64,000 nt of DNA, taken from assembly GCF_963674925.1 (NCBI RefSeq), contig NZ_OY771649.1, positions 1,550,001 to 1,614,000 on the forward strand, in the 5' to 3' direction. This DNA comes from an uncultured Draconibacterium sp. (lineage in GTDB: Bacteria > Bacteroidota > Bacteroidia > Bacteroidales > Prolixibacteraceae). A model generated the notes under the pieces. It was not told where the DNA came from, made no database searches, and saw nothing but the letters and a program-made list of their open reading frames with translations. Both the position numbers and the translations under genes were made by a program. Position 1 is the stretch's first letter. Each line of letters starts with the position of its first letter. Below, in pieces: positions 36,618 to 45,471 of this stretch.

Positions 36618-37466
36618 TTATTGATAAAGTGATCCAGCATTCACCACAGGCGTTGCATCTTTATCGCCACACAATACAACCATTAAATTACTTACCATGG
36701 TTGCCTTTTTATCTTCATCCAGTTCAACAATACTCTTTTCGCTTAACTGGTCAAGTGCCATTTCCACCATGCTAACCGCACCTTCAACAATTTTGTAACG
36801 GGCTGCAACAATAGCAGTAGCCTGCTGACGCTTCAACATAGCCTGTGCAATTTCCTGCGCGTAGGCAATGTGGTTAATCCGCGCCTCTATAACATGGATT
36901 CCTGCAATTTCGAGACGTTCAATAATCTCTCTTTCGAGCTGATCATTTACTTCTTCGGTCCCATCACGAAGCGTTACTTTTGCATTCTCATCTTCGATGT
37001 TATCATACGGATACATACCTGCCAGCTTACGCAAAGCAGCCTCACTTTGTACCACAACAAAATGCTCGAATTCATCTACACCGAAAGCAGCCCGATAGGT
37101 TTCTTCAACTTTCCAAACCAGTACCAACCCAATCATTATCGGATTACCCAATTTGTCGTTCACCTTAATGGGTTCGCTGTCGAAATTTCGTGCACGAAGC
37201 GAAATTTTCTTGCGAACGTAAAAAGGATTCACCCAGTAAAAACCGTTGGTTTTAATAGTGCCTTTGTATGCACCAAATAAAATCATTACACAACTTTGAT
37301 TGGGGTCGACCACGGTAAACCCAATGGCAACAAGAATAAATACCGGAATTAGCAGAATTGCCGGAACAATCATTCCCCCAACAAAACCGAAAATGATAAC
37401 TCCCAGTAAAATAAGCTCCAAAAACAGGAACATGTAACCAGATAAAGCTGAATGTTGTTTTTCCAT
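36618..37466 (-). CDS. SPFH/Band 7 (stomatin-like) membrane protein
   Basis: A 282-residue membrane protein. Two hydrophobic segments occupy about 10-53 and are followed by an SPFH domain (about 55-225) with VDPNQSCVMILFGAYKGTIKTNGFYWVNPF at its start and the usual ERLEIAGIHVIEARINHIAY segment near residue 180. The C-terminal helix region includes AQAMLKRQQATAIVAARYKIVEGA. SPFH proteins form large ring assemblies that organise membrane domains or control proteases. It is the first gene of the operon and has a strong upstream promoter. Confidence 0.93.
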   Translation of the reverse strand: MEKQHSALSGYMFLFLELILLGVIIFGFVGGMIVPAILLIPVFILVAIGFTVVDPNQSCVMILFGAYKGTIKTNGFYWVNPFYVRKKISLRARNFDSEPIKVNDKLGNPIMIGLVLVWKVEETYRAAFGVDEFEHFVVVQSEAALRKLAGMYPYDNIEDENAKVTLRDGTEEVNDQLEREIIERLEIAGIHVIEARINHIAYAQEIAQAMLKRQQATAIVAARYKIVEGAVSMVEMALDQLSEKSIVELDEDKKATMVSNLMVVLCGDKDATPVVNAGSLYQ

Positions 37467-37506
37467 GACATTAATTATTTAGTATTTTGATATTATTTTG
37501 ATATCA

Positions 37507-37538
37507 CAAATATATTGCATCCACTTCTAAAAGACAAA
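37507..37538 (-). promoter_or_regulatory. Bacteroidota-type promoter for the SPFH operon
   Basis: Perfect -33 TTTG and -7 TATATTTG separated by exactly 20 bases, giving a start about 35 bases before the SPFH ATG. This matches the known Bacteroides consensus TTTG...TAnnTTTG. Confidence 0.72.
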
Positions 37539-37817
37539 AGTATTATTGTGTTTTAAATCATATTATTGAAAAAGATTAAGATTGCTTTAGATATTCCATT
37601 GGACTAACATTTATTTCTGTAATTTATAAGCTTACCTGTTAGCTGTACCATTCCCTTTTCCCCATTCAGGTTGTTAATAATTTGTGAACAGTTCAGGCTT
37701 AAAACAAGAGAAACATAGCTTTTTCTTATTTTGCTGCCCGATGAAATATTATTTCTAAATTTCAACTTAGAAATTAAACAAACAAATGGGTTTTGCGTTC
37801 CACTAAAAATTATCAGA
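37539..37817. other. Divergent intergenic region upstream of nhaA
   Basis: The 351-bp gap between the SPFH and nhaA starts holds the SPFH promoter and, in this part, A/T-rich sequence that must include the nhaA promoter. I see no clear consensus element and no structured RNA. Confidence 0.5.
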
Positions 37818-39131
37818 ATGAATTTTATAAAAGATCCTATCGACCGATTTATAAAGCTTGAAACCTCAAGTAGTATAGTTTTATTTTCGGCTTCCATTGC
37901 AGCTTTAATTCTGGCAAACTCGGGTTTAAGTGAAGCATTTTTGGGCTTCTGGAAGAACTACATAACCATTAGCCTGCCAGGCTTTGAACTTTCAAAACCA
38001 GTATTAAAATGGATTAACGATGGCTTAATGGCCATTTTCTTTTTTGTTATTGGCCTTGAAATAAAACGCGAAGTTTTAATTGGAGAATTAAGCGATCTTA
38101 AAAAGGCATCGTTACCAATTGTTGCAGCTATTGGAGGGATGGTTTTCCCGGCTGTTCTTTTTGTAACTTTAAATCAAGGAAAGCCAGGAATGGAAGGATG
38201 GGGTATTCCCATGGCCACCGATATCGCATTTTCATTGGGTATATTAACCTTGCTGGGCAAGCGTGTACCGGTGGGTTTAAAGATTTTTTTAATGGCTTTT
38301 GCAATTATCGATGATTTGGGTGCCGTATTAGTAATTGCCTTCTTTTACAGTTCGAAATTAATTTGGACCAACATCCTAATTGGTTTAGCTATAGTTGCTC
38401 TTCTTTCTATTCTTTCACGTTTTAAACTTTATTCCAAATATTTCTTTTTTATTGCCGGCATTGTAGTTTGGGTTCTTTTCCTCAAATCAGGTATTCATGC
38501 AACAATTGCTGGTGTATTGCTGGCACTTACCATTCCAATTCAGCGACATATTAAAACCACTACTTTTTACGACAAAGGACAGGAAATTCTTGACGGCTTC
38601 CTGGAGGAATGTAAAAAGGAAAGCAAAGACAAAACAATTCTTAACCACAAACAACTGGATGCGATCGACGAAATGGAAGAGCTTACCGAAAAAACAGCTT
38701 CACCACTTCAATTTCTTGAACACCGTTTGCACGGGTGGGTAGCTTTTATAATTCTACCATTATTTGCTTTTGCAAATGCCGGGGTAGTTTTTAGTTTTTC
38801 GGGCGATACCAACACAGTTTTGGCAAGTAACATTGGGCTTAGCCTGATAATTGGAAAATTTGTGGGAATATTTGTGATTTCGTTTCTTGCAATAAAATTC
38901 AAAATTTCAGAACTACCTAAAAATGTAAATTTCATGAGTTTGGCCGGTGTATCCTTTCTTGGCGGACTTGGATTTACCATGTCATTGTTTATTAACAACC
39001 TGGCATTTACTGATGAGGTTCTTATTGATTCAGCTAAAATTGGAATTTTACTCGGATCATTTGTGGCAGGATTATTAGGATATTTATTGCTTCGATTTTC
39101 AGCAACCAAAAAAAATCCTTCGGCTAATTAG
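37818..39131 (+). CDS. nhaA: Na+/H+ antiporter NhaA
   Basis: Electrogenic sodium/proton antiporter of 437 residues in the inner membrane, exchanging sodium or lithium for protons. About twelve hydrophobic spans are visible. The paired aspartates of the ion site lie in AFAIIDDLGAV (about residues 160-161), and GIHATIAGVLLAL and LGGLGFTMSLF are typical NhaA segments. The start is set at ATG 37818, since the longer frame to 37731 adds a non-conserved leader. The reading frame ends inside its own terminator hairpin. Confidence 0.96.
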   Translation: MNFIKDPIDRFIKLETSSSIVLFSASIAALILANSGLSEAFLGFWKNYITISLPGFELSKPVLKWINDGLMAIFFFVIGLEIKREVLIGELSDLKKASLPIVAAIGGMVFPAVLFVTLNQGKPGMEGWGIPMATDIAFSLGILTLLGKRVPVGLKIFLMAFAIIDDLGAVLVIAFFYSSKLIWTNILIGLAIVALLSILSRFKLYSKYFFFIAGIVVWVLFLKSGIHATIAGVLLALTIPIQRHIKTTTFYDKGQEILDGFLEECKKESKDKTILNHKQLDAIDEMEELTEKTASPLQFLEHRLHGWVAFIILPLFAFANAGVVFSFSGDTNTVLASNIGLSLIIGKFVGIFVISFLAIKFKISELPKNVNFMSLAGVSFLGGLGFTMSLFINNLAFTDEVLIDSAKIGILLGSFVAGLLGYLLLRFSATKKNPSAN

Positions 39132-39144
39132 CCGAAGGATTTTT
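39111..39144 (+). terminator. Terminator overlapping the nhaA stop codon
   Basis: A perfect 15-bp stem AAAAATCCTTCGGCT/AGCCGAAGGATTTTT with an AATT loop, followed by more T. Its left arm is the last coding sequence of nhaA; the TAG stop begins in the loop and ends in the right arm. The symmetry lets it also act on the minus strand for the 62-residue gene at 39172. Confidence 0.88.
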
Positions 39145-39171
39145 TTTTACAACCGAATACTTTTTCTTGTT

Positions 39172-39360
39172 CTAATTTAAAATCATTTCTATATATCCTG
39201 TTTCCTCTGTTTCTACGGTTTCGTAGCATAGGGCGAAATCGAGGATATTCTGTACCGACCGTTCTGATGGTTCATAATCCATCTCTGCTGATTGTTTTTC
39301 AACTTCACGTTGAATGTTGTTTACACAATAAAATAAGGTAGAATAATTTATCATAGGCAT
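39172..39360 (-). CDS. Small conserved-type protein next to an ECF sigma gene
   Basis: A 62-residue soluble protein, with a possible second start at codon 3. The C-terminal part SVQNILDFALCYETVETEETGYIEMILN has the look of small Bacteroidales proteins often seen beside sigma-70 genes (NIL.FA..YEV....G.IE.ILN). This is from memory of the pattern, not a search. It is 55 bp downstream of the sigma gene on the same strand and shares the terminator with nhaA. Function unknown. Confidence 0.65.
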   Translation of the reverse strand: MPMINYSTLFYCVNNIQREVEKQSAEMDYEPSERSVQNILDFALCYETVETEETGYIEMILN

Positions 39361-39415
39361 TTTAATTATTTTCTCTTAAAACGCCAGTAGCTACCTAATA
39401 TTGTGTTAACAATAG

Positions 39416-40009
39416 TTAAAAAGCAGTGAGGTTCAATTTCTTTTCATCCACAAGTTTTCGCAGGTTAATTAATGCATAACGCATCCGGCCCAAAGCAGTG
39501 TTTATACTTACATCAGTTTGTTCGGCTATTTCCTTAAAACTGAGGCCCATATAGTGCCGCATATAAATTACCTGCTGCTGATCTTCCGGCAACTCTTTTA
39601 CAAGATGCTTTACTTCACTCAGAATTTGCGAATAAACCATTTGGTCCTCAATGGTCTGTTCCGAAAATTTTTGAGAATTGAAGATGTCAACATCCGAGCT
39701 GTCGTTGGAAATCGTCCCCTGCAGTTTTTCCTTTCTGAAGTGGTCGATAATCAGATTGTGCGCAATCCGAAGTACCCAGGAAACAAATTTACCATTCTCA
39801 ACATACTTACCTCGTTTTAACGAGCGTATGACTTTGATAAAAGTATCCTGAAAGATATCTTCTGCAAGATCCTGGTTCTTGACAATCAACAAAATATACG
39901 AGTATACTCTGCTTTTATGTCGAACTATTAAAATCTCAAGTGATTCATGATCGCCTTGAATAAATCGTTGAACGAGTTCATTATCGTTCAGTTTGTCGAG
40001 TCTGAACAT
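39416..40009 (-). CDS. ECF-type RNA polymerase sigma factor
   Basis: Sigma-70 family protein of 197 residues. Region 2 is visible in LEILIVRHKSRVYSYILLIVKNQDLAEDIFQDTFIKVIRSL, with AHNLIIDHFRKEK after it, and region 4 in ELPEDQQQVIYMRHYMGLSFKEIAEQTDVSINTALGRMRYALINLRK. No FecR or other anti-sigma gene lies nearby. It is of the RpoE/SigW-like type that many Bacteroidota use for general or stress functions. The 62-residue protein downstream is its only same-strand partner. Confidence 0.92.
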   Translation of the reverse strand: MFRLDKLNDNELVQRFIQGDHESLEILIVRHKSRVYSYILLIVKNQDLAEDIFQDTFIKVIRSLKRGKYVENGKFVSWVLRIAHNLIIDHFRKEKLQGTISNDSSDVDIFNSQKFSEQTIEDQMVYSQILSEVKHLVKELPEDQQQVIYMRHYMGLSFKEIAEQTDVSINTALGRMRYALINLRKLVDEKKLNLTAF

Positions 40010-40063
40010 TACCTTCTATTTATGTGTAAACAAAAAGTAAAGTTTATCTATAGGCGTTCAATT

Positions 40064-40095
40064 TTTAGTGTAGTAAAACTATTATTCTAATTTTG
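40064..40095 (+). promoter_or_regulatory. Candidate promoter of uvrA
   Basis: -33 TTTA (3 of 4), 20 bases, then -7 TAATTTTG, a full match to TAnnTTTG. It would give a leader of about 70 bases before the uvrA ATG. Confidence 0.45.
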
Positions 40096-40170
40096 TATCA
40101 TTCAAAAATGAAACATTTTACCGACAATAGCAAGTTTTTCTAACATTTTATCGAATTTTATAAAAATAAT

Positions 40171-42969
40171 ATGTCAAATAGCAAAAACGCTAAATACATT
40201 GAGATTCAGAACGCGAGGGTTCATAATCTAAAAAATATAAGCTTAAAAATTCCCCGAAACAAATTTATTGTGGTTACCGGAGTTTCCGGTTCGGGCAAGT
40301 CTTCGCTGGCTTTCGACACCCTTTTTGCCGAAGGTCAACGCCGCTATGTAGAAAGCCTGTCGTCGTATGCCCGTCAGTTTTTGGGGCGGATAAATAAACC
40401 CGAAGTTGACTTTATTAACGGCATTCCGCCGGCTATAGCTATCGAGCAAAAGGTAAACACACGCAATCCTCGCTCAACTGTTGGAACCTCAACTGAGATT
40501 TACGATTACCTGAAGTTGCTTTACGCACGCATCGGAAAAACCATTTCGCCGGTATCGGGGCAAGTCGTTTCGCGAAACAGCGTAACCGATGTGGTGGACT
40601 ACATAAACAGTTATGATGAAGGAACCCGCCTGATAATTGTTGCGCCTTTGAAAGCAAAAAACGGGCGGACTATTCTGCAGGAAGTTGAACTGTTGATGCA
40701 ACAAGGATTTTCGCGTATTGAAACCAACGACGAAATAAAACGTATCGACGAGCTGGTGAAAGCAGAAAGTGATGACTTTTGCAACGGAAGCTGCAACCTG
40801 GTTATCGACCGTGCCGCCGTTAAACATGACGAAGACACACAAAGCCGGCTGGCCGATTCGGTTCAAACGGCATTTTTCGAAGGACACGGTGAATGTCTGG
40901 TAAAAATTTATACAAAGGAAGGTACGGAATCAAAGAGCTTTTCGAACCGTTTTGAAGCCGATGGAATTGAATTTGAAGAGCCAACGGTTCACATGTTTAG
41001 TTTTAATAATCCGGTTGGCGCCTGCCCTACTTGCGAAGGCTACGGGAAAGTTATTGGGATTGACGAAGATCTTGTAATTCCCAATAAATCGCTATCGATA
41101 TACCAGGATGCCATTGCCTGTTGGAAAGGTGAAAAAATGAGCCAATGGAAAAACGAACTGATCTATTCGGCTGAAAAATTTGATTTCCCCATTCACAAAC
41201 CATTTTATGAGCTTAGTGAGGAACAAAAATTTCTGATCTGGACCGGAAATCAATATTTTGATGGCTTAAACCAGTTTTTCAAACACCTTGAAGAGGGCAG
41301 CTACAAAATACAGTACCGTGTAATGTTATCGCGTTACCGCGGAAAAACGGTTTGCCCCGAGTGCAAAGGGAGCCGTTTGAAAAGAGAAGCCGGCTATGTT
41401 AAAGTTGCGGATAAATCGCTTCAGGAACTGGTTTTGATGCCCGTTTCCGAATTGAAGGAGTTCTTCCGGAACATGATTCTAAACGATCATGATAAACAAG
41501 TTGCTAAACGTATCCTTATCGAGATCAACAATCGCCTGGAATTTTTGGACGATGTAGGTTTGGGCTACCTTTCACTTAACCGGTTGTCGTCAACTTTATC
41601 GGGTGGTGAATCGCAGCGGATAAACCTGGCAACCTCGCTTGGAAGTAGTTTGGTGGGCTCGCTTTATATTTTGGATGAACCCAGTATTGGTCTGCATTCG
41701 CGCGACACAGAGAAACTGATAAAAGTATTACGACGCCTGCAAAAAATTGGGAATACGGTACTGGTAGTTGAACATGACGAAGAAATTATTCGTGCTGCCG
41801 ATGAAGTAATCGATATTGGCCCAATGGCCGGACAACACGGTGGAGAGGTTGTTTTCCAGGGAACACATGCCGACCTGGTTAAAAATCCAAAGAGTCTTAC
41901 CACAAAATATCTTACAGGCATTGAAGATATTCCGGTTCCTACACGACGTAGAAAATGGACCAACTCCATTCAAGTTGTTGGTGCACGTGAGAACAACCTT
42001 AAGAATGTTACCGTTAAATTTCCACTGAATACCTTAACGGTAATTACCGGAGTCAGCGGGTCAGGAAAGTCATCACTTATTTCAAAGATCCTCACCCCTG
42101 CCCTGACTAAAATTCTGGGGGGATATGGTGAAAAAACCGGCCATCACGATGCGATTTTAGGGGATTATAAGATGATTGATGCCATTGAGTTCATCGACCA
42201 AAATCCTATCGGAAAATCGTCGCGCTCCAACCCGGTGACCTACCTGAAGGCTTACGATGAAATACGGAAATTACTGTCGGAGCAGCAGGCTGCGAAAATA
42301 CAGGGATTAAAACCATCTCACTTCTCGTTTAATGTTGATGGTGGCCGTTGCGACGAATGCCAGGGAGAAGGAACGATTAAAGTTGAGATGCAGTTTTTGG
42401 CCGATGTTTACCTGCTTTGTGAAAGTTGCGGAGGAAAACGTTTTAAAGAAGATATTCTGGATGTAAAATACCAGGATCTGAATGTAGACGACATACTGAA
42501 TATGACCGTAAATGCAGCTATCGAACTGTTTAAACAAGGCAAAAGTTCAACCGAAAAGAAAATTACCAAACGCCTGCAACCACTGCAGGATGTTGGTTTG
42601 GGCTACATTAAACTGGGACAGGCATCGAGCACATTATCCGGTGGTGAAAGTCAGCGTGTAAAACTGGCTTCGTTCCTGGCCAAGGAAAAAGATTCACCAA
42701 CGCTGTTTATCTTCGATGAGCCAACAACAGGTTTGCATTTCCATGATATCCGCAAGCTGCTTGATTCATTCAATGCGCTAATTTCGCGTGGTCATTCCAT
42801 ACTGATCATCGAACACAACATGGATGTTATTAAATCTGCCGACTGGATCATTGATCTTGGGCCGGAAGGTGGAGATAAAGGAGGAAATCTTGTTTTTGAA
42901 GGTATGCCTGAAGATTTGATCAAGGAGAAAAATTCGTATACAGGAGAAGCTTTAAGAGAAAAATTATAA
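40171..42969 (+). CDS. uvrA: UvrA excinuclease subunit A, with degenerate first zinc finger
   Basis: Damage-recognition ATPase of nucleotide excision repair, 932 residues. Two ABC cassettes are intact: Walker A GVSGSGKSS near 36-44 and again near 628-636, signatures LSGGESQRI and LSGGESQRV, and Walker B LYILDEPS and LFIFDEPT. The second C4 zinc finger is complete (CDEC...CESC near residue 730-756). In the first finger, however, the early CxxC pair of canonical UvrA is missing: FSNRFEADGIEFEEP stands where Cys-x-x-Cys should be, while CPTC is kept. This suggests a UvrA paralogue of the type that coexists with a standard UvrA. Confidence 0.94.
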   Translation: MSNSKNAKYIEIQNARVHNLKNISLKIPRNKFIVVTGVSGSGKSSLAFDTLFAEGQRRYVESLSSYARQFLGRINKPEVDFINGIPPAIAIEQKVNTRNPRSTVGTSTEIYDYLKLLYARIGKTISPVSGQVVSRNSVTDVVDYINSYDEGTRLIIVAPLKAKNGRTILQEVELLMQQGFSRIETNDEIKRIDELVKAESDDFCNGSCNLVIDRAAVKHDEDTQSRLADSVQTAFFEGHGECLVKIYTKEGTESKSFSNRFEADGIEFEEPTVHMFSFNNPVGACPTCEGYGKVIGIDEDLVIPNKSLSIYQDAIACWKGEKMSQWKNELIYSAEKFDFPIHKPFYELSEEQKFLIWTGNQYFDGLNQFFKHLEEGSYKIQYRVMLSRYRGKTVCPECKGSRLKREAGYVKVADKSLQELVLMPVSELKEFFRNMILNDHDKQVAKRILIEINNRLEFLDDVGLGYLSLNRLSSTLSGGESQRINLATSLGSSLVGSLYILDEPSIGLHSRDTEKLIKVLRRLQKIGNTVLVVEHDEEIIRAADEVIDIGPMAGQHGGEVVFQGTHADLVKNPKSLTTKYLTGIEDIPVPTRRRKWTNSIQVVGARENNLKNVTVKFPLNTLTVITGVSGSGKSSLISKILTPALTKILGGYGEKTGHHDAILGDYKMIDAIEFIDQNPIGKSSRSNPVTYLKAYDEIRKLLSEQQAAKIQGLKPSHFSFNVDGGRCDECQGEGTIKVEMQFLADVYLLCESCGGKRFKEDILDVKYQDLNVDDILNMTVNAAIELFKQGKSSTEKKITKRLQPLQDVGLGYIKLGQASSTLSGGESQRVKLASFLAKEKDSPTLFIFDEPTTGLHFHDIRKLLDSFNALISRGHSILIIEHNMDVIKSADWIIDLGPEGGDKGGNLVFEGMPEDLIKEKNSYTGEALREKL

Positions 42970-42972
42970 ATA

Positions 42973-42999
42973 AAAGAGCTGTCTGTTGGGCGGCTCTTT
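42973..42999 (+). terminator. Hairpin terminator after uvrA
   Basis: An 11-bp stem with two or three G-T pairs (AAAGAGCTGTC against GGCGGCTCTTT), loop TGTTG, 4 bp after the uvrA stop. The following T-run is short. Confidence 0.55.
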
Positions 43000-43089
43000 A
43001 CCATTAAAATCTCATTATTTACACAGCTGCGTCTTGTACAACAACCGGTTTAATCACTGAACACTTTGCAATGTATCCGCTTTCAGGAA

Positions 43090-43500
43090 TTAGTCTTCAG
43101 ATTTGCCAAAGCGATTTACCAAAATTAAAAGCAAAGGAAAGAGAAGAAGAACCAAAGTATAGCCAATCCACAGCTTAAAAGCAATGGGTTTGTTTTGAAA
43201 AGCAAAGGCAAGGTTCCCTGAAATAAAGTAAGACACGGGTAACCAAAATAATGTAAGGCCTATATGAAAATACCTAAGCAGTTTACTAATTTTTAATAAT
43301 ATTGTTTTTGTAGGAAGCTTAATAAACAAATGAAGAGTAAGTGTATATGCAACGATTCCACTCCAGGAAATTAAGCTCCCTAATGGGAAATTCAGTTTTT
43401 CTGAAATGCTGATACCCAATAGTTCAGGCTGAATAAAAAGACAGTAAAAAGTAAAAGCTAAAACGCTTAATAACAGAATCAGTTTAGTGCTTTTATTCAT
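43090..43500 (-). CDS. Four-span membrane protein of unknown function
   Basis: A 136-residue protein from ATG 43500 with about four hydrophobic segments (near 7-25, 42-60, 78-98 and 112-130) and few charged residues. Its first 8 bases overlap the end of the MATE gene (ATGAATAA), so translation is probably coupled. No motif or family recognised. A role connected with the exporter is possible but rests on position only. Confidence 0.75.
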   Translation of the reverse strand: MNKSTKLILLLSVLAFTFYCLFIQPELLGISISEKLNFPLGSLISWSGIVAYTLTLHLFIKLPTKTILLKISKLLRYFHIGLTLFWLPVSYFISGNLAFAFQNKPIAFKLWIGYTLVLLLFPLLLILVNRFGKSED

Positions 43501-44854
43501 CGCTGTTTTCAATTATTAAGGGTAAACGCTTCCACTCGCGGTAAAGAATAAATCCGACCACCATTGCCGACATGGTATCTGCAACCGGATAGCTTATCCA
43601 AATCCCATCAATACCGAAAAACCCTGGTAATATAAAAATGAGCGGAATTAACATGATCACCTGACGAAATACAGTTGCAAACATGGAAAGGCCGGCTTTT
43701 CCAATTGCCTGAAAAAAATTGGAGGCCACCACCTGAAATCCAACAATCGGCAGTGCCAGAATAACCAGCCGCAATCCCCTGATTGCAATATTGTACAACA
43801 CTTCGTTATCGTTATTAAAAATCCTAATAATATACCCGGGGAAAGCCTCGATTAATGCATACGAAACAATGGCAATAAGCGTGGCTGCAATAAGTGTGAT
43901 CTTTAAAGTATCTTTTATTCGCTGAACCGATTTGGCACCATAATTAAAACCGATAATAGGTTGCGAGGCCATATTCAGCGCAACAATAGCCATAATTACC
44001 AGCGTTAGTACCGAGTTAATAATTCCCATCGCGCCAACAGCAAGGTCGCCACCAAAATCAATCAGCTTTTTATTTAAAAGACCCTGAACAAAACTTCCGG
44101 CAATTTGCATCGAGAAAGGCGCCATACCAATAGCCAGAATCTCCAGTGTAATTCCCCAGTTAATTTTTAAATGCTGCATCCGTAATCGTATAACTGCCCG
44201 TTTACTTTTAATAAAATGGTACAGCACCCACAGCATTAAAACAAACATTGAAATTACGGTTGCGTAAGCCGCTCCTTTTACGCCCATATCAAGCCCAAAA
44301 ATAAAAATGGGATCGAGAATAATATTGGTTGCCGAACTAATCAGCATGGAAACCATGGCAACACGCGCGTTTCCTTCGGAGCGAATAACGTTGTTTAGCG
44401 AAAATCCGATAACCATAAATGCCACACCGCCAAGAACAATATCGAGGTAATCGTTGGCATATTGAAAAGTTTCATCGGTTGAACCAAACGAACGAAGAAT
44501 GGGTACTTTCAGCGAATAGGTAACCACCATAATCAGTACCGAAGCCAAAATCATGAGGAGAAAACTGGTGCCCAGCGTTTGTTCGGCTCTTTCCATATCC
44601 TTTTTCCCAAGATTAATGGAAACATAAACACTGGTGCCAATCCCAATGAGCATACCAAAACCCATCATAATAAGCATAACCGGAAAAATTACCGAGATAC
44701 CCGATAATGCTTCGGCTCCAACTCCCTGTCCAATAAAAATCCGATCGACAATATTGTACAATGCATTTACGAAAACTCCAATAAATGCAGGAATGAAATA
44801 TTTGAGCATAAGACGCCCAACATGGGCCTCTTGTAATTCGTCAACGTTATTCAT
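43493..44854 (-). CDS. MATE-family efflux transporter
   Basis: Inner-membrane multidrug/toxin extrusion-type transporter of 453 residues from ATG 44854. The longer frame to 44899 adds a leader absent from the family. Twelve hydrophobic spans form the two MATE halves; typical segments are FVNALYNIVDRIFIGQGVG near the start, and NMASQPIIGFNYGAKSVQRIK in the second half. Such proteins couple export of cationic compounds to sodium or proton entry. Substrate unknown. Confidence 0.92.
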   Translation of the reverse strand: MNNVDELQEAHVGRLMLKYFIPAFIGVFVNALYNIVDRIFIGQGVGAEALSGISVIFPVMLIMMGFGMLIGIGTSVYVSINLGKKDMERAEQTLGTSFLLMILASVLIMVVTYSLKVPILRSFGSTDETFQYANDYLDIVLGGVAFMVIGFSLNNVIRSEGNARVAMVSMLISSATNIILDPIFIFGLDMGVKGAAYATVISMFVLMLWVLYHFIKSKRAVIRLRMQHLKINWGITLEILAIGMAPFSMQIAGSFVQGLLNKKLIDFGGDLAVGAMGIINSVLTLVIMAIVALNMASQPIIGFNYGAKSVQRIKDTLKITLIAATLIAIVSYALIEAFPGYIIRIFNNDNEVLYNIAIRGLRLVILALPIVGFQVVASNFFQAIGKAGLSMFATVFRQVIMLIPLIFILPGFFGIDGIWISYPVADTMSAMVVGFILYREWKRLPLIIENSDE

Positions 44855-44900
44855 GAGGAGCACAAAGGTAACGAATATGCGAAAACATTTACACCACACC

Positions 44901-44932
44901 TTTGTTTTGGCGTATTTTAAACATTAAATTTG
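44901..44932 (+). promoter_or_regulatory. Bacteroidota-type promoter for the HEAT/PorP operon
   Basis: -33 TTTG, exactly 20 bases, -7 TAAATTTG: a full match to the consensus. The start would be about 14 bases before the ATG at 44953. Confidence 0.7.
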
Positions 44933-44952
44933 CTTGCTCTGAAAGATGAAAT

Positions 44953-45459
44953 ATGAATAAAACAAAAATTAACCCGGCAATAAAAACCCAGCTTTTTTCG
45001 GCCGATAAAGATCAGGTGCTTGCTGCACTTAACAAACTTAAAGAAAGTGGCAATAAAGATTACCTGCCGATTTTATTTGAATTGATGGTGACCGGCTGCG
45101 AAGCAGAGGTAGAAAATCAAATTCAGAAATTGCTGGGAACCGTAAAAGATAAAGAAACCATTCCGGTATTCATAAGTGCACTGCAAGAAGAACACTTTAA
45201 AACAATACGTAAAAATATAGCAACTGTTTGCTGGCAAAACGGTCTTGATTTCTCGGATAACATTGAAGTTTTTGTGGACTTAGTAATAAACGAAAATTGG
45301 GAAACTGCTTTTGAAGCTTTTACGGTAATCGATAATATGGAGCAATTTCCTTCGGCAGAAGTAATGAAACCAATTAAATTAAAAATTGCCCGCGCCTTAA
45401 AAGTTTCCGACGAAAAGCGGGCTTACATGTTGGAAGAGTTATTAAAATTATCCACCTGA
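44953..45459 (+). CDS. HEAT-repeat-like helical protein
   Basis: A 168-residue soluble protein made of paired helices of about 35-40 residues (VLAALNKLKESGNKDYLPILFELMV, then IQKLLGTVKDKETIPVFISALQE), a HEAT-like solenoid. No catalytic motif. It has its own promoter and lies 12 bp before a PorP/SprF gene, so it may assist the same surface system. Similar small HEAT-like proteins are seen in other Bacteroidota, but I cannot give a function. Confidence 0.75.
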   Translation: MNKTKINPAIKTQLFSADKDQVLAALNKLKESGNKDYLPILFELMVTGCEAEVENQIQKLLGTVKDKETIPVFISALQEEHFKTIRKNIATVCWQNGLDFSDNIEVFVDLVINENWETAFEAFTVIDNMEQFPSAEVMKPIKLKIARALKVSDEKRAYMLEELLKLST

Positions 45460-45471
45460 CACTAAACGACC

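Noticed and set aside
35899..36624. 241-codon plus-strand frame opposite the RHH and two-span membrane genes
   Set aside because: It is the shadow of the minus-strand genes; its composition (runs of Phe, Ser, His, Pro) is not protein-like and it conflicts with well-supported genes.
36618..37466. SPFH operon as a toxin-antitoxin system because of the RHH protein
   Set aside because: No gene resembling a known toxin (RelE, MazF, VapC or similar) lies in the operon; the RHH protein alone is not enough.
37539..37817. Ion-sensing riboswitch before nhaA
   Set aside because: I found no convincing conserved stem arrangement; the sequence is A/T-rich with no long pairings.
37604..37897. 97-codon frame on the minus strand overlapping the nhaA start
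   Set aside because: It lies antisense to the nhaA 5' end and leader, has no recognisable motif, and would place a coding region across the divergent promoter gap.
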